Part shown: positions 7,717-13,600 of the stretch, piece after piece
How the letters are laid out: every line of letters starts with the position of its first letter
How positions within the stretch are numbered: the stretch's first letter is position 1
Assembly (NCBI GenBank): GCA_934448295.1
Contig: CAKSEY010000031.1
Coordinates: 1-16,149, forward strand
Source: an uncultured Oscillospiraceae bacterium
GTDB lineage: Bacteria; Bacillota; Clostridia; Oscillospirales; Ruminococcaceae
DNA: 16,149 bases
Reading direction: 5' to 3'
Program-made: the position numbers and the translations under genes
The notes under the pieces: model-generated
What the model saw: only the letters and a program-made list of their open reading frames with translations
Told to the model about the DNA's origin: nothing
The model's database searches: none

Positions 7717-8430
7717 TTGATATATCAGTCGGATTTTGTAACGGACGATATAGACGCGTCGGAGCTGTATTCCGGGCTTGGTGTTAAGCTCCACGGCGCC
7801 GCCATGAAGCTGATAAAAAGCAGCTACGCGGAATTCCTCCATCAGAAGGAACACCACCCGTTCTCTATTTACACAGTACCGGACGGAGGCAGTTTTATCA
7901 TAAGGGTATCCGCGCTGAACGACGAGGCTGCGTGTATTATCGAAGGCTTCCGGAAAGCGAAGCGGCTCAGGATCTACGGCATTGAACAGCCGGTGCGTAT
8001 CGTAGGGGAGAATCCAGCCCCGGCGATACGCGCCGACAGCGCCGGGGAGCTTATTCGGGGGAATTCCTGCCGGATGGCGTTCGTCACTCCGGCTATGTTC
8101 AAGTCGCAGGGGAGGGTGTGCTGTTTCCCGGAGATAGAGCGGTATTTCTATTCCGTGATATGCAAGTTTAGCAAGTTCGAGGGCGCGGAGCTTTCCTATG
8201 ACGAATTCTGCGAAGCGTTCGCCGCCGGGGAGACTGGGGATTATCAGCTTCGCCGTGAAGATTACAACGTCAGCGGGAATATATTCCACGGCATGACCGG
8301 GTATGTTGACTACCGCTTTCCGAAAGATCCGGAGCAGTCGCGGCTTCTGAAAACCGTGTTTGCCTACGCGACTTACTGTGGCGTCGGCGGCAAGACCGGC
8401 ATGGGCATGGGCGGTTTTGTTCTGGCTTAA
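7717..8430 (+). CDS. cas6: Cas6 crRNA-processing endoribonuclease
   Basis: The protein has 237 residues. Cas6 cuts the repeat hairpin in the array transcript to make crRNAs. MAFVTPAMFK (120-129), the C-terminal IFHGMTGYVDYRF (189-201) and the glycine-rich loop CGVGGKTGMGMGGF (221-234) are typical of the PF10040/COG5551 Cas6 family. Candidate catalytic His residues are H26 and H46/H47. The start is TTG at 7717, set by GGAGGTG (7706-7712) 5 bases upstream; no ATG fits better. It is the last gene of the effector operon, 18 bases after cas7-insertion. The array 2 promoter begins 6 bases after its stop. Confidence 0.9.
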   Translation: MIYQSDFVTDDIDASELYSGLGVKLHGAAMKLIKSSYAEFLHQKEHHPFSIYTVPDGGSFIIRVSALNDEAACIIEGFRKAKRLRIYGIEQPVRIVGENPAPAIRADSAGELIRGNSCRMAFVTPAMFKSQGRVCCFPEIERYFYSVICKFSKFEGAELSYDEFCEAFAAGETGDYQLRREDYNVSGNIFHGMTGYVDYRFPKDPEQSRLLKTVFAYATYCGVGGKTGMGMGGFVLA

Positions 8431-8435
8431 GATGC

Positions 8436-8560
8436 TTGACAAATCAAAAAAATTGTGCTAAAATATAGTCAAAAGGATAGTAAAAATGAAGCAAGATAGA
8501 TGTTTTTCTGAAATCCAAATCCCGGTTTGCCGCATAACCATGCGGGCTCGTGGGTTTGCA
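8436..8560 (+). promoter_or_regulatory. Array 2 leader with promoter
   Basis: TTGACA (8436-8441), 17-base spacer ending TGTGC, TAAAAT (8459-8464). The conserved block forms a nested hairpin. Inner arms CCGCAT (8530-8535) and ATGCGG (8540-8545) close an AACC loop. Outer arms CAAATCCC (8516-8523, one bulged T) and GGGTTTG (8552-8558) enclose them. The block abuts the first repeat. It is nearly identical to the array 3 leader, suggesting a recent duplication. Confidence 0.85.
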
Positions 8561-8566
8561 GTCTGA
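8486..8566 (+). CDS. Leader ORF of array 2, 26 residues
   Basis: The ATG follows AAAGGATAGT. The product begins MKQDRCFSEIQIPVCR and ends MRARGFAV. The stop TGA is inside the first six bases of the first CRISPR repeat (GTCTGA). The same 81-base frame, with C-terminal half QIPVCR..MRARGFAV, occurs in the array 3 and array 4 leaders. Nucleotide conservation for the hairpin could by itself explain the shared frame, so translation is unproven. Confidence 0.35.
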   Translation: MKQDRCFSEIQIPVCRITMRARGFAV

Positions 8567-8747
8567 ACCACCCCCTCACCGCGAGGTGATTGAAACTTAT
8601 GATTAGCGCTGTTCACGCTGGCGGCATTTCCGCCGGTCTGAACCACCCCCTCACCGCGAGGTGATTGAAACTGGGTCGCCCTCCGTTTCCACCGGCACTA
8701 TGGCAACGCATGTCTGAACCACCCCCTCACCGAAAGGTGTTTGACAA
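8561..8747 (+). CRISPR. CRISPR array 2, 3 repeats, 2 spacers
   Basis: Repeats lie at 8561-8596, 8636-8671 and a degenerate last copy at 8712-8747. Spacers are 8597-8635 (39 bases) and 8672-8711 (40 bases). The first two repeats are identical to the first repeats of arrays 1 and 4. The last copy ends GGTGTTTGACAA instead of GGTGATTGAAAC, which creates a TTGACA (8741-8746) upstream of cas1. No clear terminator follows, unlike the other three arrays, so the transcript may continue into cas1 and cas2. Confidence 0.95.
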
Positions 8748-8787
8748 TAATACCTTTGACCACATCTGATATTTGTGAGGTACAGCC

Positions 8788-9502
8788 GTGCGTATTTACA
8801 TAAACGAACATGGCGCAAAAGTTGGTATATCCAACGGTAAACTGGTTGTAACCAAAAATGACGTAAAGCTTAAATCGCTTCCTGCTGAGCTTGCTGAGAG
8901 CCTGCTTGTAAGCTCTTCCGTGCAGATAACATCACAGGCTCTTATCTTTCTTTCCTCTCACAATGTAAGTGTTTCGTGGATAAGCGATCAGGGGAAAATA
9001 GTCTGCAGTCTGCTTAATAATGACGAGTGCCTTGCTGCGAGAAGAAAAAAGCAGTATGCGCTGTCAGAAAGCAGAAGGTTCTGCAATGCATTTGCCAAAA
9101 AGATCGTTTATGCTAAGATACGCAGTCAGATATTACTGCTAAGCAGGTTGAATGAAAATACCTGCTTCCCAGAAGTGGATAAAGCAATATCAATGTTATC
9201 CTCAGCCGAGAAAAAAATGCAGTTCCGGCAGTATTGCCGCCCTCCGTGGGATCGAAGGCAGCGCTTCCAGAATGTATTTTTCAGCGCTGAGTTTTTTTAT
9301 TGATAAGCAGTTCGGGTTCTCCGGCAGGAACCGCCGTCCCCCAAGAGACTGCGCTAATGCGGCGCTGAGCTACGGCTATTCGGTGTTGTATAATTCCGTT
9401 GACGTTATTCTGAGGAATCATGGGTTTGATACTTTTGTGGGATTTATACACACTCCTCAGAGTGGACATCGTGCACTTTCTTCTGATATGATGGACTGTT
9501 GA
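8788..9502 (+). pseudogene. cas1: cas1, frameshifted and C-terminally truncated
   Basis: Cas1 is the integrase that inserts new spacers. The GTG start at 8788 gives MRIYINEHGAKVGISNGKL, a normal Cas1 N-terminus. The frame breaks at a run of seven A (9211-9217). With six A it would read AEKKCSSGSIAALRGIEGSA and continue smoothly. After correction the catalytic residues are E156 (RGIEGSA), H221 (GFIHTPQ) and D233 (SSDMMD), at normal spacing. The frame then stops at 9500-9502, straight after the catalytic Asp, giving about 237 residues. Related proteins have roughly 300 or more, so the C-terminal helices are missing. In another frame just downstream NKDVSRFDPYIEG could be a remnant of a lost C-terminus. 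Without both repairs the protein should not work. A sequencing error could explain the A-run but not the truncation as easily. Confidence 0.9.
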
Positions 9503-9549
9503 TAACAAAGATGTTTCACGTTTTGATCCATATATAGAAGGTGAAAACA

Positions 9550-9822
9550 ATGCATGTTCTGGTGATATATGATGTTTCTGACAACAAAAAGCGCCGCCGT
9601 ATTTTCAGAATACTTAACGGCTGCGGAACGAGGGTACAGGAATCCGCATTTGAGTGTATCATCTCAGAAGCAAGAATTTCCGCACTTGAAAGAAAGCTCT
9701 CAGTATTGATAGACAGAACTGATTCTGTAAGATTTTACAGGCTTCCCGTCAATGCAAGGATATCTGTTTATGGTGATGTGGCTGATGAGGTTTTCAGCAG
9801 CAGTTCATATGTGGTTATTTAG
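9550..9822 (+). CDS. cas2: Cas2, adaptation subunit
   Basis: The protein has 90 residues, the usual Cas2 length. Cas2 dimers bridge Cas1 dimers in spacer integration. The first strand is MHVLVIYDVSDNKKRRR with conserved D8. The R-V-Q-E-S-x-FE pattern and FYRLP in the last part are typical. The ATG at 9550 is preceded by AAGGTG (9537-9542) at 7 bases, so this start is preferred over a GTG at 9541. It appears intact although its partner cas1 is broken. That fits recent loss of cas1 or adaptation proteins supplied from elsewhere. Confidence 0.92.
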   Translation: MHVLVIYDVSDNKKRRRIFRILNGCGTRVQESAFECIISEARISALERKLSVLIDRTDSVRFYRLPVNARISVYGDVADEVFSSSSYVVI

Positions 9823-9842
9823 AGCATTTTATATTGACAATA

Positions 9843-9967
9843 TTGACAAATCAAAAAAAATGTGCTAAAATATAGTCAAAAGGGTGGTAGAAATGAAACA
9901 AGATAGATGTTTTTTTGAAATTCAAATCCCGGTTTGCCGCACAACCATGCGGGCTCGTGGGTTTGCA
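9843..9967 (+). promoter_or_regulatory. Array 3 leader with promoter
   Basis: TTGACA (9843-9848), 17-base spacer ending TGTGC, TAAAAT (9866-9871). A second partial copy ATTGACAA lies just upstream (9833-9840). The conserved nested hairpin block is present, with one T-to-C change at the top of the inner stem (CCGCAC/ATGCGG). It closely matches the array 2 leader although the repeats behind it are of a different sequence. Confidence 0.85.
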
Positions 9968-9973
9968 GTCTGA
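9893..9973 (+). CDS. Leader ORF of array 3, 26 residues
   Basis: The ATG follows AGGGTGGT (9880-9887). It gives MKQDRCFFEIQIPVCR then a tail MRARGFAV, with the TGA stop in the first repeat. It differs from the array 2 copy by four substitutions, two silent (AAG/AAA, ATC/ATT) and two not (S8F and I17T). There is no frame change. Translation is unproven. Confidence 0.35.
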   Translation: MKQDRCFFEIQIPVCRTTMRARGFAV

Positions 9974-10446
9974 ACTACCCCTACACCGCTAGGTGATTGA
10001 AACTACCAGAAACCTTCTTCGAGTGTTTTCCACTTCTCATATGTCTGAACTACCCCTACACCGCTAGGTGATTGAAACTCATTAATAATTCTCGACGCCT
10101 TATCACGCTCAGAGATAGCAGTCTGAACTACCCCTACACCGCTAGGTGATTGAAACTGTACTCAACAGGTATACGACTCATCATATGCTTTGTAAGGTCT
10201 GAACTACCCCTACACCGCTAGGTGATTGAAACGTTCAGCCGTTAAAGGCTTGCTATCTGCTATGATTTCAGTCTGAACTACCCCTACACCGCTAGGTGAT
10301 TGAAACTTTAACAGAATTTAGTCGATGTCGACCCAAGGTCTGAACTACCCCTACACCGCTAGGTGATTGAAACGTACCTCGCAATAAGCGGTCATATCAC
10401 CTTCTTCAGAGGTCTGAACTACCCCTACACCGCTAGGTGATTGAAC
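9968..10446 (+). CRISPR. CRISPR array 3, 7 repeats, 6 spacers, second repeat type
   Basis: Repeats start at 9968, 10043, 10121, 10197, 10271, 10338 and 10412. The first six are identical 36-base copies and the last has a shortened end (10446). Spacers are 10004-10042, 10079-10120, 10157-10196, 10233-10270, 10307-10337 and 10374-10411, of 39, 42, 40, 38, 31 and 38 bases. The repeat begins GTCTGAACTACCCCTACACC and ends GCTAGGTGATTGAAAC. It differs from the other arrays in the middle but keeps the hairpin: CCTC/GAGG is replaced by the paired CCTA/TAGG, and CACC/GGTG is kept. This is the longest and best-preserved array. Confidence 0.97.
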
Positions 10447-10450
10447 AGGA

Positions 10451-10484
10451 AATCCCGATATCTGAAAAGATACCGGGATTTTTT
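10451..10484 (+). terminator. Terminator of array 3
   Basis: AATCCCG with TATC (10451-10462) pairs with GATA and CGGGATT (10469-10480) around a TGAAAA loop, followed by a T-run to 10484. It is nearly identical to the terminator of array 4. Confidence 0.85.
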
Positions 10485-10543
10485 CTATAAAAACTTAAAA
10501 ATTCAGCACAGCCGGGTATATATAGTGAAAGGGGGTGATAGAA

Positions 10544-10630
10544 ATGTCCGTTCCTGCATGTATTATTGCTGCTGGTATTTCTGGTGCGTGTGCGATCACT
10601 GCCGCCATCATCAACAACGCCGGCAAGTGA
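10544..10630 (+). CDS. Small hydrophobic peptide, 28 residues
   Basis: The ATG at 10544 follows GGGGGTGAT (10531-10539). The product starts MSVPACIIAAGISGACAITA and ends AIINNAGK, a single hydrophobic helix with a short polar tail. Its plan matches the peptide at 197-280. It lies 43 bases before the GIY-YIG gene on the same strand and behind the array 3 terminator, and no strong promoter is visible between. A toxin-like or membrane-acting micropeptide is possible. There is no evidence of an antisense or antitoxin RNA. Confidence 0.5.
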   Translation: MSVPACIIAAGISGACAITAAIINNAGK

Positions 10631-10673
10631 TTCAATGTTCCATCATCGTTCCTCAATGTGAAAGGAGTTCAAT

Positions 10674-11009
10674 ATGTCTCTTTACAAGCCCGGCAGACCT
10701 ACCGAGGTCAAGCCCCTCGACCCCTCCAATACCCGCAAGGTTCCCTCGGCAAAGGGCGAATACCGCATTATCAATTCCAACACCCGCGAGGTGGTTTATG
10801 TCGGCGTCAGCAAGGACCTCAACCGCCGTATGCACGATCACATCAGATCCGGCAAGCTGAGCGGCGACAATTCCATTTTTGCCTACAAGCAGGCGGACGG
10901 CAGGGCTTCTCAGGCGCGCATCAACGACCACGAGCGCTCCAAAATCGAGCAGCACAAGCCGGAGCTGAATCAGCGCGCAGGCGGCGCCGGCAGACCCTAC
11001 AAGCGCTGA
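10674..11009 (+). CDS. Small GIY-YIG nuclease-like protein
   Basis: The protein has 111 residues. GIY-YIG domains are small nuclease folds found in homing endonucleases, repair and restriction enzymes. GEYRIINSNTREVVYVGVSK (28-47) contains the two halves of the motif (GEY for GIY, YVG for YIG). RRMHDH (51-56) supplies the conserved Arg and His, and HERSKIEQHKPELNQ (86-100) carries the candidate catalytic Glu (E87 or E92) and the conserved P-x-LN. The N-terminal 27 residues are basic and proline-rich, and the C-terminal GGAGRPYKR is basic. AAAGGAG precedes the ATG. It is a free-standing domain between two CRISPR arrays, which is not a usual cas gene. Homing-type or defence-type function is possible. 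Confidence 0.75.
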   Translation: MSLYKPGRPTEVKPLDPSNTRKVPSAKGEYRIINSNTREVVYVGVSKDLNRRMHDHIRSGKLSGDNSIFAYKQADGRASQARINDHERSKIEQHKPELNQRAGGAGRPYKR

Positions 11010-11017
11010 ATAAGGTA

Positions 11018-11142
11018 TTGACTTTCGGCAGAATTTGTGTTAAAATAGGTATATAAGGGTGGTATATATGAACTGTTGTAAATGTTTTTTAAAAATTCAA
11101 ATCCCGGTTTGCCGCATAGCCATGCGGGCTCGTGGGTTTGCA
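11018..11142 (+). promoter_or_regulatory. Array 4 leader with promoter
   Basis: TTGACT (11018-11023), 17-base spacer ending TGTGT, TAAAAT (11041-11046). The hairpin CCGCAT/ATGCGG is kept while its loop changes from AACC to AGCC, which favours the stem being under selection. The outer CAAATCCC/GGGTTTG arms are also kept. The 5' half has diverged from the array 2 and 3 leaders. Confidence 0.85.
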
Positions 11143-11148
11143 GTCTGA
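11068..11148 (+). CDS. Leader ORF of array 4, 26 residues
   Basis: The ATG follows AGGGTGGT (11056-11063). The product begins MNCCKCFLKIQIPVCR and ends MRARGFAV. The N-terminal third differs from the array 2 and 3 copies, but the frame and the stop within GTCTGA are preserved over exactly 81 bases. Translation is unproven. Confidence 0.35.
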   Translation: MNCCKCFLKIQIPVCRIAMRARGFAV

Positions 11149-11253
11149 ACCACCCCCTCACCGCGAGGTGATTGAAACTCAACGGTACCGCCGCCAAGCG
11201 CCGCTCTTGATATGATGAGTCTGAACCACCCCCTCACCGAAAGGTGCTTGAAC
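11143..11253 (+). CRISPR. CRISPR array 4, 2 repeats, 1 spacer
   Basis: The full repeat at 11143-11178 is identical to the first repeats of arrays 1 and 2. The spacer is 11179-11218 (40 bases). A degenerate terminal repeat lies at 11219-11253 (GAAAGGTGCTTGAAC end). With its own leader and terminator this is a minimal but complete array unit. Confidence 0.85.
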
Positions 11254-11256
11254 AGA

Positions 11257-11292
11257 AAATCCCGATATCCGAAAGGATACCGGGATTTTTTC
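11257..11292 (+). terminator. Terminator of array 4
   Basis: AATCCCG with TATCC (11258-11270) pairs with GGATA and CGGGATT (11275-11287) around a GAAA loop, followed by a T-run (to 11291). The sequence after it (CTATAAAAAACTTAAAAA, then GGTATATATAGTGAAAGG near 11323-11340) repeats that after the array 3 terminator (10485-10531). The two units share an origin. Confidence 0.85.
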
Positions 11293-11381
11293 TATAAAAA
11301 ACTTAAAAACCGCAGGGAAACTGGTATATATAGTGAAAGGCAAAGATGTCAGCCGGAAGTTCAACGGCTCTAAAAAACGTG

Positions 11382-11410
11382 TTGACACTTGTCTGATTTT
11401 GTGGTAAAAT
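11382..11410 (+). promoter_or_regulatory. Promoter of the CARF/sigma operon
   Basis: TTGACA (11382-11387), a 17-base spacer ending TGTGG, and TAAAAT (11405-11410). This is the same promoter form as at cas10 and the four leaders, so effector, crRNAs and accessory genes are probably expressed together by the housekeeping sigma factor. Confidence 0.8.
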
Positions 11411-11424
11411 CAATTCAGAGTGGC

Positions 11425-11469
11425 ATGATGTCAGCAGTACTTCATGCGGCAGAAAGGAATACCAGATGA
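11425..11469 (+). CDS. Possible 14-residue upstream ORF coupled to the CARF-HEPN gene
   Basis: The ATG at 11425 lies behind GAGTGG and reads MMSAVLHAAERNTR. Its TGA overlaps the start of the next gene as ATGA (11466-11469). This geometry allows translational coupling, but the main gene also has its own AAAGGA site within the ORF. Chance is plausible. Confidence 0.2.
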   Translation: MMSAVLHAAERNTR

Positions 11470-12956
11470 AGAACATTCTCATTTCCTGCATAAGCAAATT
11501 CGACAGAAATAAACTTGATCAGGGCGCATATACCTACCAGAACCACGATCTTACAGTCACCGCATTCCAGACCAACGAAGCCTGCCTGAAATACCTGCTG
11601 AGCAGGTTGGGCGCAGACAATAAGCTTGACGTACATATCCGCGTGCAGAGCAACGACGTAGCCGCTCCCGGGGATTTTACAATGGAGTACCTCAACGGCG
11701 AGATAAGCCGTTTCTGCGGGGAAAACGGCTTTGCAGTCCCGCAGTACTTTGATGTGTTCCTCGGCGAGGACGAGCAGTACCACAGGTTCGACAGGGTGCT
11801 AAGCGAGATATCTAAGGAGGTCCAGCGAATTGCCGCAGACGACCCTGATATCACGATTCATCTCGATATGGCGGGCGGAAAGCGTGATAACTTCATCTTC
11901 ATTCAGCTTCTGACGAAGCTGCTGTCCTATTACGGCTACTCGATACACGCTTATTACGCTGACGCAGATTTCAGAACAAAAAGCGGCACTATCGTGAATA
12001 CGGACCACTCATTTCAGCATATGGAAGTGCTGGACGCAGTTAACGACTTCGTACAGCACGGCTCCGCTACTGCGCTGAGAGCGGCGTTCAGCAAAGTAGA
12101 AAGTCCGTCGGTCAAAGCGCTGCTGAAAACCATGGAGGAATTCAGCGATTCTATCCAGCTTTGTGCAACGGATCTTTCAAATAAGCTGAAACAGCTCGAT
12201 CAGCAGCTTGAACAGGTCGAGAAATATGTCGAGGACGACAGCAACGGTCTGTTCATGATAAAGGCGATGATACCGCTGATACGCAGCAAGTTCCATATCT
12301 CGCATGATTCCGGCAGCCGCGGTATTATAGGTATCGTCCGCTGGTGCCTTGAAAACGGACTGGTTCAGCAGGCGCTCACCATCTACAATGAGAATATCGC
12401 AGATATCATCTATTATGAGAAGCTGATCTCAATAGATATGAAGGTGCATGGCACTGAGATAAACCGCATGATGAAGGACCGCCACCCGTCAGAGGAAAAT
12501 AATACGCGTCTGCTTTATATCCTCGGAAAAACATTTGACAATATGTTCGATTCGCCGGACGAGGACGACAAGGAGCTAGGCTCTACGCTCGGCAGATACA
12601 GGAAGAAATCCAAGGAGCGCACCGACAGGTACGGTAACCGGAAATACAACAACTATGAGTGGACGATCGCCGCTATCTTTTTCGATGAGAAGTACCTTCC
12701 GGACGGAGTAAGGCTGAATGTCCCGTCGGAGTTAATGCAGCGCATATTCAGCGACAGCAGGTTTGCGGTCTGCGCAAGGAACCGTGTGAATCACGCTTCA
12801 AACATGGACACCTATGAGAATCTTATCATTTCGCTGTTCAATGAGAAGCGATATCCGTTTTCGTCTTACCCGAATACATTTACCCCTAAGAATGTGACCA
12901 AGGATATGAAGCGTGCGCTTGATAATCTTGAAAAAGCGCTTAATGGAAAGGAATGA
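11466..12956 (+). CDS. CARF-HEPN ribonuclease, Csm6/Csx1-like
   Basis: The protein has 496 residues. The N-terminal CARF domain (about 1-190) is Rossmann-like. Strand 1 is MKNILISCISKF, and the ligand loop HLDMAGGKRDN (132-142) sits where DxTHG or DxSGG motifs lie in CARF proteins. CARF domains bind the cyclic oligoadenylate made by Cas10. A charged helical linker follows (220-260, LDQQLEQVEKYVEDD). The C-terminal part is helical and has the HEPN RNase motif R-x4-H at R438-H443 (ARNRVNH). Binding the messenger should activate cutting of bystander RNA. It opens a three-gene operon behind a consensus promoter. The exact CARF family (Csm6, Csx1 or a TM1812-like branch) cannot be fixed from sequence alone. 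Confidence 0.85.
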   Translation: MKNILISCISKFDRNKLDQGAYTYQNHDLTVTAFQTNEACLKYLLSRLGADNKLDVHIRVQSNDVAAPGDFTMEYLNGEISRFCGENGFAVPQYFDVFLGEDEQYHRFDRVLSEISKEVQRIAADDPDITIHLDMAGGKRDNFIFIQLLTKLLSYYGYSIHAYYADADFRTKSGTIVNTDHSFQHMEVLDAVNDFVQHGSATALRAAFSKVESPSVKALLKTMEEFSDSIQLCATDLSNKLKQLDQQLEQVEKYVEDDSNGLFMIKAMIPLIRSKFHISHDSGSRGIIGIVRWCLENGLVQQALTIYNENIADIIYYEKLISIDMKVHGTEINRMMKDRHPSEENNTRLLYILGKTFDNMFDSPDEDDKELGSTLGRYRKKSKERTDRYGNRKYNNYEWTIAAIFFDEKYLPDGVRLNVPSELMQRIFSDSRFAVCARNRVNHASNMDTYENLIISLFNEKRYPFSSYPNTFTPKNVTKDMKRALDNLEKALNGKE

Positions 12957-12961
12957 TATTT

Positions 12962-13600
12962 ATGAAGCATTTTATTACTGCGATAAGCCTTGCAAAGGAT
13001 CTGAAAACTACGGTATATAAAAACGCTGAAGGCGTTGACTTTCTTGAAAATGACCATGAATTTTCCCATCCGATACTTGTTCCTATATTGAACCTTGCAG
13101 AGAAGGGCGAGAAAATCAAGGTGACCGTGATCCTCACCAGCAAGACCAGCCCATTTGTAAAGCAGAATTACGAGCATTTCGTGGGTGAACTCAACAGACT
13201 GCGCGATGAGATAGGCTTTGATTACGGCGAGATAAACCTCATAGAAGCAAGCTATGACGAATCCTCGTCCAAGCACTTGAAGCTTTTTGAGAGCATAATA
13301 AACAGTATCGGCAGCGACGAGCTTATCACCGCCGACGTTACCTTCGGCAACAAGCCCACTTCGATGGCTCTCCAGCTTGCGCTGACCTATTCGTACCTTT
13401 ACGGCGACAATACCGCTGTGAAGGCGCTGGTTTACGGTGAGTACAACCACGATACCAACTGTTCATATATTTTCGATGTTTCCGCGCTGTTCTATATCAA
13501 CAATATTATGGGCAGGCTCTCTTCCACAAAGCCCAGGGATCCCCTTGCATTCATCAGACCGCTTCTGAACCACGGAGAGGACGGCGATAAGGATGAGTAA
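12962..13600 (+). CDS. CARF-only protein (TM1812/DxTHG-like)
   Basis: The protein has 212 residues from the ATG at 12962, which has AAAGGA (12947-12952) at 9 bases. An ATG at 12953 overlaps the preceding stop but lies against the ribosome site. The first strand is MKHFITAISLAKDL. The motif DVTFGNKPTSMALQL (125-139) matches the DxTHG-type ligand loop, followed by helix and strand (ALVYGEYN). It consists of little more than a CARF fold, with no HEPN, nuclease or HTH segment. Such proteins can be ring nucleases that degrade cyclic oligoadenylate, or sensors that act through a partner. Its stop overlaps the sigma-like gene by 8 bases, which favours a functional pair. Confidence 0.75.
   Translation: MKHFITAISLAKDLKTTVYKNAEGVDFLENDHEFSHPILVPILNLAEKGEKIKVTVILTSKTSPFVKQNYEHFVGELNRLRDEIGFDYGEINLIEASYDESSSKHLKLFESIINSIGSDELITADVTFGNKPTSMALQLALTYSYLYGDNTAVKALVYGEYNHDTNCSYIFDVSALFYINNIMGRLSSTKPRDPLAFIRPLLNHGEDGDKDE

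Noticed and set aside
6922..8442. Long open frame of 506 codons on the minus strand
   Set aside because: It lies opposite cas7-insertion and cas6, which have clear family motifs, and its product shows no recognisable domain. The length is a by-product of codon use on the other strand.
8733..8757. Hairpin AAAGGT/ACCTTT after array 2 as terminator
   Set aside because: Short weak stem with a 13-base loop and no T-run behind it.
8741..8772. Dedicated cas1 promoter from the TTGACA in the last repeat of array 2
   Set aside because: No good -10 at 16 to 18 bases; the nearest TGATAT is about 20 bases away.
10441..10860. Plus-strand open frame across the array 3 terminator and the GIY-YIG gene
   Set aside because: It covers a terminator hairpin and is out of frame with both supported small genes.
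12866..13450. Minus-strand open frame of 194 codons
   Set aside because: Shadow of the CARF-only gene, which has a ribosome site and a family motif.
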